A DNA stretch of 56,770 bases, from assembly GCA_026981825.1 (NCBI GenBank), contig JALSID010000285.1, forward strand, positions 1 to 56,770, written 5' to 3'. The translations under genes were made by a program, and so were the position numbers. Positions 19,501-27,629 of this stretch are shown piece after piece. The stretch is from Planctomycetota bacterium (lineage in GTDB: Bacteria; Planctomycetota; Planctomycetia; JALXBF01). The notes below the pieces were generated by a model. The model made no database searches, had not been told where the DNA came from, and saw nothing but the letters and a program-made list of their open reading frames with translations. Every line of letters starts with the position of its first letter. Positions within the stretch are counted from its first letter, which is position 1.

Positions 19501-20380
19501 CCTCCGCGACGCCCGGCTCGTCCTCTCCGGAGTCGATATCGTGCTCGACAGCGCCCCGGCCGGTACGCCCTCCGGTCCCGTGGCGTTCTCCCTGCTGGAC
19601 TCCGAAGCGCAGCTAACGGACTGTCGTGTGGTGGTTTCCGCACCGCAAGGTGCGATCGCGGAGGTGACGGCGACGGCAAGCTCGTCCATGGCGGCTATGC
19701 AGGAGTCGAATTCGGGGACAACGACGAGCTCCACGGACAGCGCTAGCGTTCTCCGCGTGCAAAACAGCATTCTGTTGGCCAGAAACACCGTGGTCCGCGC
19801 CCCGCGAACGGCTCGGGTCACGATCGAGATGGACAACGTGGGGGTGCTCAGCCTGGGCTCGGTCCTGACCGTGGCGCCTGCCGACGGTTCTGCCGGCCAG
19901 TTGGACCTCGTCCTGCGCAACAGTACATGGCGGGCTCGCACGGGACTTATCCGTCCCAGCACGAACGACGGGGCAACGCCGACGCCCCCTGTGCGGGTCA
20001 GAGCGGAAGAGTGCCTGATCCAGCTTACAGCGGAGGAACCGGCAATCGTACTGACAATGAATGCGAACACCAGCGGGCAACTCTCCACATCGGTCATCGA
20101 ATGGACGGGCAGGGGCAACGTTTATGACTTAAGGGGGCCGTGGCTTGAGGTCCGTAACGCCGAGGATGCGCGAATGGTGGACACCATCGGCGCAGGCGAT
20201 TTCATGAGGCCCCCCTATCGCCGCGAGTCGGACTCGCGGATCAACTCGATCGCATTTCGGGCGCCGCTGCCGGCTGCGGAGGAGAGCGTCGACGCCGTGC
20301 CGTCGCTGTTCGTTGTAGAGCAAACCGACACGGCCAAAGTGCCCGGGGTACGCCCAGAGGAGTTGCCCTCCGGCGAATGA
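16562..20380 (+). CDS. Transmembrane Ser/Thr protein kinase with duplicated beta-helix-like ectodomain
   Basis: The 1272-residue protein has a cytoplasmic kinase domain (about 65-335) of the PknB type. It shows the Gly-loop IGSGGMGTVF (73-82), Lys96 in VALKV, the catalytic loop HRDIKPSN with Asp190, DMG in place of DFG at 208-210, and APEQ at 237-240. All catalytic residues are present, so it should be active. One membrane helix (about 357-378) leads to a Pro/Glu-rich linker and a large outer part. Two regions (about 440-740 and 900-1230) start alike (AELREAL..CPDGAVIEL and LADALAVAPDDAVIVL) and continue with short beta-strand repeats about resident sequences such as 'LRHITLVL' and 'LSGVDIVLD', as in right-handed parallel beta-helices. 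The ligand is unknown. It heads a same-strand block. Confidence 0.88.
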   Translation: MSQSRDHVSEPESPSSAATARPDGEQFDVESAPTVVRGVQRPPSGGSADRVRLQTIDALVGAQLGPYRIEAHIGSGGMGTVFRALDVRLNRLVALKVLPPEFADDSNSVRRFLYEAQWAARLDHENIARVYDIGSDKGYHYIAFEYVDGRSVRDLLAEKGALDQVEVVRIALQVVGALCHAAARGVVHRDIKPSNLIITRSGRVKLVDMGLARTFERRGLASLTETGMTLGTFDYIAPEQARDPRSADIRSDIYSLGCTMFHMLSGRPPYLDPNPVQKLLRHQNDPPPDIRQFVPNVNRSLARVLDRMLQKDPAQRYQTPEELMSDLIDVATELNLKPVTSETVLWIRRRWSDRTTALLVGLWATVIVGVLVLLFLIRYPFGWGESAAAPAGLPESATQVRSGQPAPSTAELAGEAGTEPSPAASETEGGKQESQAEPAVAREEKLVQVQDGAELREALARCPDGAVIELAVPPGTVIDIDPDGRAAQEGVAGLRVQNKTVTIRPGNGWYGILRLTVDSAAPDVAEWAFFELENARLNLRHITLVLRGTAPNSGPFFFVASASDVNLSDVVLVDAIQWEEASSTPSGRTWVFLGESRVIVPVDQPAEVAGTDGEPESNGEAGAVVVRPSRLRMERCFVGPVHGLALASGQFELRLEDTTVAWADRVLVAGASGYLDQDLPVLSATIRHSALHFGRGPCFELLQFFEEQGGRSSAVLHVESSVVATLSDEPGALVALDGGDNWFWQGQNNHYYRLARFLVRHGDAEGDDGYATVADTLWAWREQDAVEDVDSAAVTEAPWTVRRFRSDQGAPHAAELLSSKSPSETQGAVHVGPRFMPPWQNEFNQPIVELLAAAVAGKVRLNLSPTARSEVAGEQPEERNTPPEAERSSPMPESAGTASTASQLIVDPTDDTAYHSLADALAVAPDDAVIVLNAEGEFKVPPLTIKGKTVRVQAAANRRPVLRLDPLAVTDISPRAALFSLRDARLVLSGVDIVLDSAPAGTPSGPVAFSLLDSEAQLTDCRVVVSAPQGAIAEVTATASSSMAAMQESNSGTTTSSTDSASVLRVQNSILLARNTVVRAPRTARVTIEMDNVGVLSLGSVLTVAPADGSAGQLDLVLRNSTWRARTGLIRPSTNDGATPTPPVRVRAEECLIQLTAEEPAIVLTMNANTSGQLSTSVIEWTGRGNVYDLRGPWLEVRNAEDARMVDTIGAGDFMRPPYRRESDSRINSIAFRAPLPAAEESVDAVPSLFVVEQTDTAKVPGVRPEELPSGE

Positions 20381-20726
20381 TCGCCGCCGGATGCGAGACA
20401 ACCGAACCTGGCCGCAGGGCAAGTGGCGAGGGGCAGGGAGCGGTCGAGCACTCCTTTGCTGGGCCTGGCTGCCGCTCAGACGTACGCGGGAATTGGAAGC
20501 AGAGCCGATCGGGGGGAACAAAGCCGAACTGCTCGTCCCATGTCGGCCGCGGAGCTGGTGGTGGGCTTGATCGTGGTCATTCCTCTTCACCGCTACACTT
20601 CGTCGGATGTTAGGTACCTACAGGTGGTTGGGCAGCGGGCGTGTCGACGCGGGGCGTCGCTTTAGAATCAGAGTGATAGCCCAGGGGTGGGCGACTTCTG
20701 AAGTGCAGCTTGTGCGGAGCACGGCG
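20381..20726. other. Intergenic region
   Basis: This is 346 bp between the kinase and the TPR protein. The downstream frame is open from 20607, but the 40 extra residues are Arg-rich and precede a clean signal peptide, so they are treated as noncoding. No promoter, terminator or RNA gene is seen. Confidence 0.4.
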
Positions 20727-23570
20727 ATGAGCCGAACGATCCTCAGGTCTCTGGCGTTGTTATCCCTCGTAGCGAAGCTTGCATTGCTTCCAACCCCCCT
20801 TGCGGCTGCAGACGAAAAGCTCGACGACGCTTATCGCCTGATCCAGACCGGTCGCTACGAGGAAGGGCTGGATCTGTTGCAGAAGGCGGCCGATCAGGAG
20901 CTCACGGTCGATGTTCTGCGGCTCAGGGCTCGCGCTCTCCGGGAGATGGGTGACCCGGCGCGCGCCGCGGCGGAGCTGGAAAAGGCCCTCAAGCTGGAGG
21001 GATCAAAGGCGTCTACCGCTTTTGTTGAGGCCGATCTGGCCACGCTTGCTCTCGAGCGAGGGGACGTCAAGGATGCCGTCCGCCGCTCCGCACACGCCTA
21101 CGAACTCGATCCGGATTCCCCGCAGATCCTTTGGGTGCACTATCGCTGTTTGCGGGCGGCCGGGGACTACGATGGGGCACAGCGTGTGCTCAACGAAGCG
21201 TTTGTCCTGTGTACCCATCGAGCGTTCGAGGATCCGTGGGATCTCCTGGCCGCAGGCCGGCTGCTGCAGGAGTACGCGGGAAGGCACCTGAGGGATGCAG
21301 AGCAGGCCCAGCTCCTGAACAGCGTGCTGAACGATTTCTTTGACGGGGCCCTGGCGAAAGATTCCGTCCTCTGGCAGGCCCGCTATCTGTCCGGTCATCT
21401 CTTCGTCTCGAAATATCGCAGCGCAGACGCCGAACGTGACCTGCAGGCCGCTCTGGACATCAACCCCTCCGCCGCGTCTGTGTACGTCGCGTTGGGGCGC
21501 CTTGCGTTGAACGATTTTCAACTGGACCAGGCGATGCAACAGGCCGAGGCGGCACTGGAGTTGAATCCCCACCTGCCGGACGCTCTGGCGTTGAAGGCGG
21601 CCGTCCATCTGGCCCGGGCGCAGACGTCCGACGCCCGGCTCTGGGCCAAGAAGGCGGTGGAGGCCAATCCCGCCCATTGGGAAGCGCTGGCGATCCTGTG
21701 CACGGCGCACTATGTCGAGGGCGACCACGCGGCGTACGAAGCGGTCATCGCGTCGGCTCAGCGGATCAATCCCCGGCCTGTACGGTTCTACTACGCTCTG
21801 GGGCGTCACCTGGAAGACCAGCGCGTGTTTGACAGGGCAGAGTCCTGGTTGTGGCGGGCGCTGGAGGTCGATGCCGATTTCAACCCCCCGCGCGCCGCTC
21901 TGGGCATGCTGCTGATGCGCGTCGCCCGCGAAGACGATGCCCGTCCGGTCCTGGAAGAGGCATTCTCTCGCGACCCATTCAGCGTTCGTGTCAAAAACAC
22001 GCTCGAGGTGCTCGATCTGCTCGACCAGTACGCCGAGTTTGCCGGCCAACACGTGCGTATCAAGGTCGATGGGAGCAAGGACAAGGTCCTGGGCATGGTG
22101 GCCCGCTGGTACCTCGATCGCACCTGGCAGCAACTCACCGATCGGTTCGGTTACTCGCCCAAGGAGCCCGCGCTGGTCGAAGTCTTCAATCGGGCCAAAG
22201 GACACACAGGCCATCAGTGGTTTAGTGCGCGCACGATCGGCTTACCCTGGATCGGTACCGTGGGGGCATGCACGGGAAAAGTTGTGGCGATGGTATCCCC
22301 CCTCGCGCTGCGGAAGCCGTTCAATTGGGGGAGGGTTCTCAGACACGAGCTCACCCACGTTATCACTCTCCAGCAGACGAACTTCAACATCACCCACTGG
22401 TTCACCGAAGCCCTTGCCGTCGATTCGGAAGGGTTCCCACGACCGCGTCTGTGGGACGAGGTGTTAATCCAGGCGCATCGGTCGGGAGAGCTACTGGACC
22501 TTTCGACCATCAACGCAGCATTCATTCGTCCCGGTTCCCAGGCGCGGTGGGCGCTTGCCTACTGTCAGGCGAAGCTTTACCTGGACTACATGCGCGAACG
22601 GTTCGGCCCCAAGGCTGCGGCTGCTCTGTTGCGCGCCTATGCCGAAGGCCATCGGGACCCGAAATCGGTCGAGAAGGCGTTCAACGTTACGGTCGAGGAT
22701 TTCGAAACGGGCTACCGGCACTACATCGACCGGCTCATCCAATCGATTGTGGCCCAGCGGCCGGACCGGCCTGCGGGGTTCGCCGAGCTGGAGAGGGCTG
22801 CGGCCGCTAACCCGCAGGACGCCCGCCTTCAAGCGCGGCTTGCACTCGCCTATCTCCAGCGCAGGGGGTATCGCCGAGCACGCGATTTCGCGAGCAAGGC
22901 GCTCGATCTGGATCCAAACGAGCCGCTCGCCCTGTACGTCCTGGCGCGGCTCTACCTGCAGATCGGCGAAGACGAGCGAGCCGAGGCGCTGTTGGAGAAG
23001 GCTTTGGATGAGCAAAATCCGGAACCACACGTCCTGGCGTTGTTGGCGGACCGGGCCGTTCGGAGGCGGGACCTTGATCGGGCCGAGCGACTGTACAAGC
23101 TGGGCTACGAGCGGTTTCCCGCCGATCAACGCTGGCTCGCGGGGTTGGCGCGGGTCGCCCTGCTTAAGAAAGACCGCGACCGCCTGAAGTTCGCCCTGGA
23201 ACGGCTCGCGCTCGCCGACCCCGATGACCTTGCCACCCGGGTCAAGCTCGCCCAGCTTGCCGAAGAGGAGGCGGACTGGCGGGCGCTGGAGCGGTGGGCG
23301 TGGGAAGTGGTGCTGGTTCATCCCATGCAACGCCAGGGGTATCGATGGCTGAGGACCGCTGCCGAGCACCTCGGCAACCCTGCCGACGCGGCGGAGGCGT
23401 GCCGCGTGCTCGCGGAAGTGGACGAGGAGAACCGAGCCGAGCATCTGGCAGAGGCCGTGGAACTGTTCACTAGGGCCGGCCGGGTCGAACGGGCACAGGA
23501 GGCACTGGATACCCTTCGTAAGGCGGCCCCCGATCATCCTCTGCTGCAGAAGACAAAGAAAGGTAGATGA
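20727..23570 (+). CDS. Secreted TPR protein with internal gluzincin-type metallopeptidase domain
   Basis: The 947-residue protein has a signal peptide (MSRTILRSLALLSLVAKLALL, cleaved near PLAAADE). An N-terminal set of TPR-like helices (about 30-430) is followed by a peptidase MA-like domain (about 440-680) with zinc motif HELTH at 540-544 and a downstream glutamate in WFTEALA (Glu561). A second TPR set (about 690-940) follows. HExxH plus a later Glu 17 residues on is the gluzincin pattern. The start ATG 20727 is chosen for the signal peptide. It follows the kinase gene on the same strand. The substrate is unknown, and the peptide-binding TPRs suggest that it acts within a protein complex at the envelope. 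Confidence 0.85.
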   Translation: MSRTILRSLALLSLVAKLALLPTPLAAADEKLDDAYRLIQTGRYEEGLDLLQKAADQELTVDVLRLRARALREMGDPARAAAELEKALKLEGSKASTAFVEADLATLALERGDVKDAVRRSAHAYELDPDSPQILWVHYRCLRAAGDYDGAQRVLNEAFVLCTHRAFEDPWDLLAAGRLLQEYAGRHLRDAEQAQLLNSVLNDFFDGALAKDSVLWQARYLSGHLFVSKYRSADAERDLQAALDINPSAASVYVALGRLALNDFQLDQAMQQAEAALELNPHLPDALALKAAVHLARAQTSDARLWAKKAVEANPAHWEALAILCTAHYVEGDHAAYEAVIASAQRINPRPVRFYYALGRHLEDQRVFDRAESWLWRALEVDADFNPPRAALGMLLMRVAREDDARPVLEEAFSRDPFSVRVKNTLEVLDLLDQYAEFAGQHVRIKVDGSKDKVLGMVARWYLDRTWQQLTDRFGYSPKEPALVEVFNRAKGHTGHQWFSARTIGLPWIGTVGACTGKVVAMVSPLALRKPFNWGRVLRHELTHVITLQQTNFNITHWFTEALAVDSEGFPRPRLWDEVLIQAHRSGELLDLSTINAAFIRPGSQARWALAYCQAKLYLDYMRERFGPKAAAALLRAYAEGHRDPKSVEKAFNVTVEDFETGYRHYIDRLIQSIVAQRPDRPAGFAELERAAAANPQDARLQARLALAYLQRRGYRRARDFASKALDLDPNEPLALYVLARLYLQIGEDERAEALLEKALDEQNPEPHVLALLADRAVRRRDLDRAERLYKLGYERFPADQRWLAGLARVALLKKDRDRLKFALERLALADPDDLATRVKLAQLAEEEADWRALERWAWEVVLVHPMQRQGYRWLRTAAEHLGNPADAAEACRVLAEVDEENRAEHLAEAVELFTRAGRVERAQEALDTLRKAAPDHPLLQKTKKGR

Positions 23571-23686
23571 ACGAGGCAGTGGCCGTCTCGAAGGGCCGCG
23601 GCCATGGTGGCCGCCCTGAACGCTCCAGCAACCGCTGTTGAGGGGCGTTCCAAAGGTCGCCACAGCAAGTGACGGAGGCGTGCGAG

Positions 23687-23995
23687 TTGTCCGACATCGG
23701 CCTACGCGAACTACAGGATTTGATGCGACGGATGTACCTTCCGCGGGATGTCGAGCGGGGGGTCGAAGGAACGTTCATGTGGCTGATGGAAGAAGTGGGC
23801 GAGCTGGCCGCATCTTTGCGCACGGGGGACATCGAGAACCTGCACGAGGAGTTCGCCGATGTCCTTGCGTGGTTAGCCACAATCGCCAACGTGATGAACG
23901 TGGACCTCGCCCGTGCTGTTCGAGAAAAGTACGGTCACGGGTGTCCCGGTTGCGGCACGATCCCGTGTACGTGCTCGGAAGATGAGAAGCCGTAG
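23687..23995 (+). CDS. MazG-like nucleotide pyrophosphohydrolase with Cys-rich tail
   Basis: The protein of about 102 residues has the all-alpha NTP-pyrophosphatase core: EEVGELAASL and, 20 or so residues on, EEFADVLAWLATIAN. These give the E-E-x-x-E and E-x-x-D metal ligands of the MazG family, which hydrolyses NTPs to NMP and pyrophosphate. The C-terminal tail CPGCGTIPCTC has four Cys and may bind a metal. The start TTG 23687 is preferred because GGAGG lies at 23674-23678, eight bases before it. GTG 23669 is the longer option. The gene end lies 136 bp before the next start. Confidence 0.82.
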   Translation: MSDIGLRELQDLMRRMYLPRDVERGVEGTFMWLMEEVGELAASLRTGDIENLHEEFADVLAWLATIANVMNVDLARAVREKYGHGCPGCGTIPCTCSEDEKP

Positions 23996-24131
23996 GGGCT
24001 CGGGCCGACCCGGCGGCGGGGGCCAGCACCTACAATTCCTCGGGTTCAAACCACCCCTCCGGGCCGCACGTTCTATTACAAAGGACCGTTCGACGGCACA
24101 GTTACGTCGCGAATTCCGGCGGAAAAGGCGG

Positions 24132-26315
24132 ATGGTGTCTACTTCCTGGCATCGTTTCGGTCGTATTGGCCTGGCGTGTGGACTGGTCTTGCTTGGGGCT
24201 CTTTGCCGGTGCGCACTCGCCGGTGCGCGGATCGAGTCCGTAGTTCCAGGCTTCGGCGGCCTGTACAAGGTCGGCCACTGGTGCCCCGTCCATGTGACGG
24301 TCAAGGCTGACGAGCAGGGCTTCGGGGGCTACCTTACCGTCCGCTGTCCGGATGTGGACGACATTGTCGTCCGGTTCGGGGGGCCGATAAGCAAGGGGGG
24401 AGGTGTGCCGGTGAGCCTGGGGGCCAACGAGTCCCGCACGTGGACCATCTACGTGCGTCCCGGCAACCTCGGGGCCAGGATCGAGGGGGTGCTCCTGAAC
24501 GCTGACGGCAGAGAGGTGCAGAGCAGGTCGCCGGATCCTGCGGTGATTACTCCCGTGGCAGAGGAAACGTTCGTTTTGCTCGGCCTTGGCATGGAGGGGA
24601 TCCTGTCCAGTCGGGCGCTGGAGGAGATAGCCGGCCGATCTAACATGGCCAGGAGCGGGGCGGTGGACCTGCAGTTCGTCCAGGTTTCTCTTGACAGCCC
24701 TGAGGTGCCTGCAGCCTGGCTCGGCTACGACATGGTCGACGCCGTATTGCTGGCTCTCGATGATAACGTGTTGCTCACGCGGATGTCGCCGGCAAAGCAG
24801 CAGGCGATCGCAAACTGGGTGCGTTTAGGCGGTCACCTGGTTGTCTCGCTCGCTTCCGGGCTCCCGGCCCTGCGAGATACCCCCCTCGATCGCCTGCTAC
24901 CGGTGGAGGTCGAGGGCGTTGTGAAGCTGTCGGACGCGAGCGATTTCGAGTCGTTCGCAAAGACGCCGAAGGCTCTCCCTCTTCCCAAGGGGGGGCTGGA
25001 TGTGCCGGCGTTCCGAATCCGCCGCGGCAAAGCGCTCGTCTCCCACCGTGGACAGCCGTTGCTGGTCCGCGCCCCGTTCGGCTTTGGTACGGTCGATGTG
25101 GTCGCTTTGCCGTTCGGTAGCAACGCATTCTCGCAGTGGGAAGGGCGACATGACTTCGTCAGCGCGCTGTTACCGACGCACCTCTGGCGGCAGACCGGCG
25201 GCTCGGCCACCATGCGCTTCGTCGCCGAGACGGACCTCGCCTCAATTGTGAAGCAGTGGGTCGAGCGGTACCAGGGCGTCGTTCCCGTGTCGTTCCAGTG
25301 GATCGCCTTCGGGATTTTCGCGTACATCCTGCTCATCGGTCCGGTCGACTACTTCCTGGTGCGGCGGGTATTCGGGCGGCCCGAGCTCACGTGGCTTACG
25401 TTCTCCATCGGCGCCATCGGATTATGCGTCCTGGTCTGGGTGGCCATTCAGCTCTACCAGGGGAAAGAGATTTACGAACGGCGAGTCGAGCTGATCGACG
25501 TCCACCAGCCGACCCGGTTCGTCCGCGGCTTCGGCGTGGGTTCGGTCTTCACGCCGTTCGCTCAGACGCTCACCGTCACAGTCCGCCCGGACGTGCCGTT
25601 TGTCGAGGACCTGCCCGAGCTCCGTCCCCGATGCGTTCTGCACTGGGCCGCCGTGCCGGAGGATGCGTTGGGCGGTACATCACGGGCGGGCAGCTTGCCC
25701 CTTTCGGCGCGGGAGTACGGCTACGGCACGGACTACTGTCGATTGGAGGGCGTACCGATGTATACCCGGAGCGGGAAGACGTTCGCCTGGGTGTGGGGAG
25801 GGCGCTGCCGATCCGTCTTGCGCGGCAACCTCTCCGCAGCAGCAGGCTATCACCTCCGCGGCAGCCTGCAGAACCGCTCCGGCTACGACTTCAACTGGCT
25901 CGTCGTGGCCTACAGCAACCGCACCTACATCCTGCACGATGTGCAGGACCGGGCCGTTGTGCGTGTCGAAGATGCGGACACGTTGTCCCTGTCCGCATTC
26001 GTAACCCGATTCGATCGGCTCGGGAAACACGGCGACCTGGCGCGGGCGCTCCTCCAAGCCACCTTTTACCAGGCGGTCGGAGACACGCTGATGACCACCA
26101 ATTACACGCTGTCACGCCTGGACATGAGCCAGTTCGGAACCGACCCGGAATACGCAGTGGCGATCGGATGGGCAGAGGGCCAAGAGGGGGTAACCTGGCA
26201 CGCCGCTACAGCCGAGGCACCGCAGAGTGCCGAATCCGTGGTTATGCTCCGTGTTGTTCTCCCGGTGCAGGCAGAACGCATGGGGGTTGAAACTCTTCTG
26301 AGGGACCAGCAATGA
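24132..26315 (+). CDS. Envelope protein with amidotransferase-like domain, ABC-linked
   Basis: The 727-residue protein starts with a signal-like segment (about 10-30, IGLACGLVLLGALCRCALA). It has an outer beta-rich region, a Rossmann-like stretch (about 170-260, YDMVDAVLLALDD...AIANWVRLGGHLVVSLASG) of the type seen in class I glutamine amidotransferase-like domains without a catalytic Cys, and two membrane helices (about 390-450, FQWIAFGIFAYILLIGPVDY and LTWLTFSIGAIGLCVLVWV). A C-terminal soluble part follows. Its stop overlaps the start of the ABC ATPase gene by four bases (ATGA at 26312-26315), so the two are cotranslated. The start ATG 24132 removes 73 Arg-rich residues that overlap the MazG gene. 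Exact function unknown. Confidence 0.78.
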   Translation: MVSTSWHRFGRIGLACGLVLLGALCRCALAGARIESVVPGFGGLYKVGHWCPVHVTVKADEQGFGGYLTVRCPDVDDIVVRFGGPISKGGGVPVSLGANESRTWTIYVRPGNLGARIEGVLLNADGREVQSRSPDPAVITPVAEETFVLLGLGMEGILSSRALEEIAGRSNMARSGAVDLQFVQVSLDSPEVPAAWLGYDMVDAVLLALDDNVLLTRMSPAKQQAIANWVRLGGHLVVSLASGLPALRDTPLDRLLPVEVEGVVKLSDASDFESFAKTPKALPLPKGGLDVPAFRIRRGKALVSHRGQPLLVRAPFGFGTVDVVALPFGSNAFSQWEGRHDFVSALLPTHLWRQTGGSATMRFVAETDLASIVKQWVERYQGVVPVSFQWIAFGIFAYILLIGPVDYFLVRRVFGRPELTWLTFSIGAIGLCVLVWVAIQLYQGKEIYERRVELIDVHQPTRFVRGFGVGSVFTPFAQTLTVTVRPDVPFVEDLPELRPRCVLHWAAVPEDALGGTSRAGSLPLSAREYGYGTDYCRLEGVPMYTRSGKTFAWVWGGRCRSVLRGNLSAAAGYHLRGSLQNRSGYDFNWLVVAYSNRTYILHDVQDRAVVRVEDADTLSLSAFVTRFDRLGKHGDLARALLQATFYQAVGDTLMTTNYTLSRLDMSQFGTDPEYAVAIGWAEGQEGVTWHAATAEAPQSAESVVMLRVVLPVQAERMGVETLLRDQQ

Positions 26316-27238
26316 TCGAAACGCGCGATTTGACCAAAATCTACGGCGATCTCTACGCCGTTAACCGGCTCAACCTGCGTCTGGAACGTGGGGATGTCTT
26401 TGGCTTTATCGGTCCCAACGGAGCCGGAAAAACCACAACGATGCGGATCCTGGCGACGTTGCTGAACCCCACGTTCGGCGAGGCCTATGTGTGCGGCTAT
26501 TCGATCTACAACGGCGCCCGTGAGATCCGCCGCCTCATCGGCTACATGCCCGATTTCTTCGGCGTTTACGACGACATGACCGTCATTGAGTACCTGGAGT
26601 TCTTTGCGGCAGCGTACAGGATTCGGCCGCCGAAACGTCGCCAAATCTGTGAATCGGTGCTGGAGCTGGTTGACCTGGCGTTTAAGCGGGATGCACTCGT
26701 GACCAATCTGTCCCGCGGAATGACGCAGCGGCTCGGCCTGGCTCGGGTGCTCTTGCACGATCCTCAGGTGCTGCTACTGGACGAGCCGGCCAGTGGGCTC
26801 GATCCACGAGCACGCATCGAGGTGCGCAACTTGCTCAAGCGCCTGCGGGAGATGGGAAAGACGATCCTCGTATCCAGCCACATCCTCCCCGAGCTAGCCG
26901 ATGTTTGCAATAAGATCGGGATCATCGAACGCGGGAACATGCTGGTCCAGGGGGACGTCCGCGAGGTCATGAAACAGGTGCGGGTCAATGTCGTGCTGGA
27001 GGTGAAAGTGCAGAACAACGCAGACGGAGCGGCAACTCTGCTGGCGGACCGACCGGAGGTCGAGTCGGTCGAGCGTCGTGGCGAACTGCTGGAAGTCACC
27101 CTGCGAGAGGACGTGACCGACTTCGCGTTCATTCCGGAACTACTCATCTACAACGGCTACCGGTTGGAACTGCTCCGCGAGAAAGAGATCAGCCTCGAGA
27201 CGGCCTTCATGGCGCTCACGAAAGGTGCCCTTCAGTAA
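26312..27238 (+). CDS. ABC transporter ATP-binding protein
   Basis: The 308-residue ATPase has all motifs: Walker A GPNGAGKTT (34-42), the LSRGMTQRL signature, Walker B VLLLDEPASGLDPRAR and the switch SSHILPEL. The C-terminal 80 residues form the small extra domain common in CcmA/NatA-like ATPases of ABC-2 exporters. It overlaps the preceding membrane protein gene by four bases. A permease subunit is missing beside it: the next gene rightward is the oppositely oriented PEP-CTERM gene. Confidence 0.92.
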   Translation: MIETRDLTKIYGDLYAVNRLNLRLERGDVFGFIGPNGAGKTTTMRILATLLNPTFGEAYVCGYSIYNGAREIRRLIGYMPDFFGVYDDMTVIEYLEFFAAAYRIRPPKRRQICESVLELVDLAFKRDALVTNLSRGMTQRLGLARVLLHDPQVLLLDEPASGLDPRARIEVRNLLKRLREMGKTILVSSHILPELADVCNKIGIIERGNMLVQGDVREVMKQVRVNVVLEVKVQNNADGAATLLADRPEVESVERRGELLEVTLREDVTDFAFIPELLIYNGYRLELLREKEISLETAFMALTKGALQ

Positions 27239-27629
27239 GGGGCATGAGATCGGGGGCAATCGGCCCCGCCGTCCGTGGCCGCCGACCTGGGGCGGACCCC
27301 GGGGCCGGGGAAGGCGTGTCCGGGTTAGACTGCCACGTAGCGCCAAGACGCGGTAGAACCACCGCTGTCAAGGGCAGGGGATCGACGGATCGCGACCGGC
27401 TGGCCTACCAACGAGACGAGCGTTTGGCAGGTGGCACCTTCACTTTGGTGGCCGTGGCAGCGTTACTAAGTCCGAGCGGCTCCGGTCGACGGTCCCTGTA
27501 TCCGGCTGGTTGGCCCCCTGGGGGGACGTGAGTTGGACGAACGTTTGGGCGATGGGCGGCTTACCGGAACAACCAAATGCAAACAGCCCGGCCTGGGAGC
27601 CGGGCTGTTCGGGGCGTTGGGGGGGTAGG
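27239..27629. other. Convergent intergenic region
   Basis: This 391-bp gap lies between the rightward ATPase gene and the leftward PEP-CTERM gene. It holds the minus-strand hairpin at 27582-27609 and otherwise nothing that I recognise. Confidence 0.45.
27582..27609 (-). terminator. Hairpin terminator of the PEP-CTERM gene
   Basis: AACAGCCCGGC pairs perfectly over 11 bp with GCCGGGCTGTT around a six-base loop, 20 bp past the stop codon of the leftward gene. On the minus strand it is followed by TTTGCATTTGGTTG, a broken T-tract. Confidence 0.7.

Noticed and set aside
22491..23663. 390-residue minus-strand ORF
   Set aside because: Shadow of the TPR/peptidase gene, with no domain.
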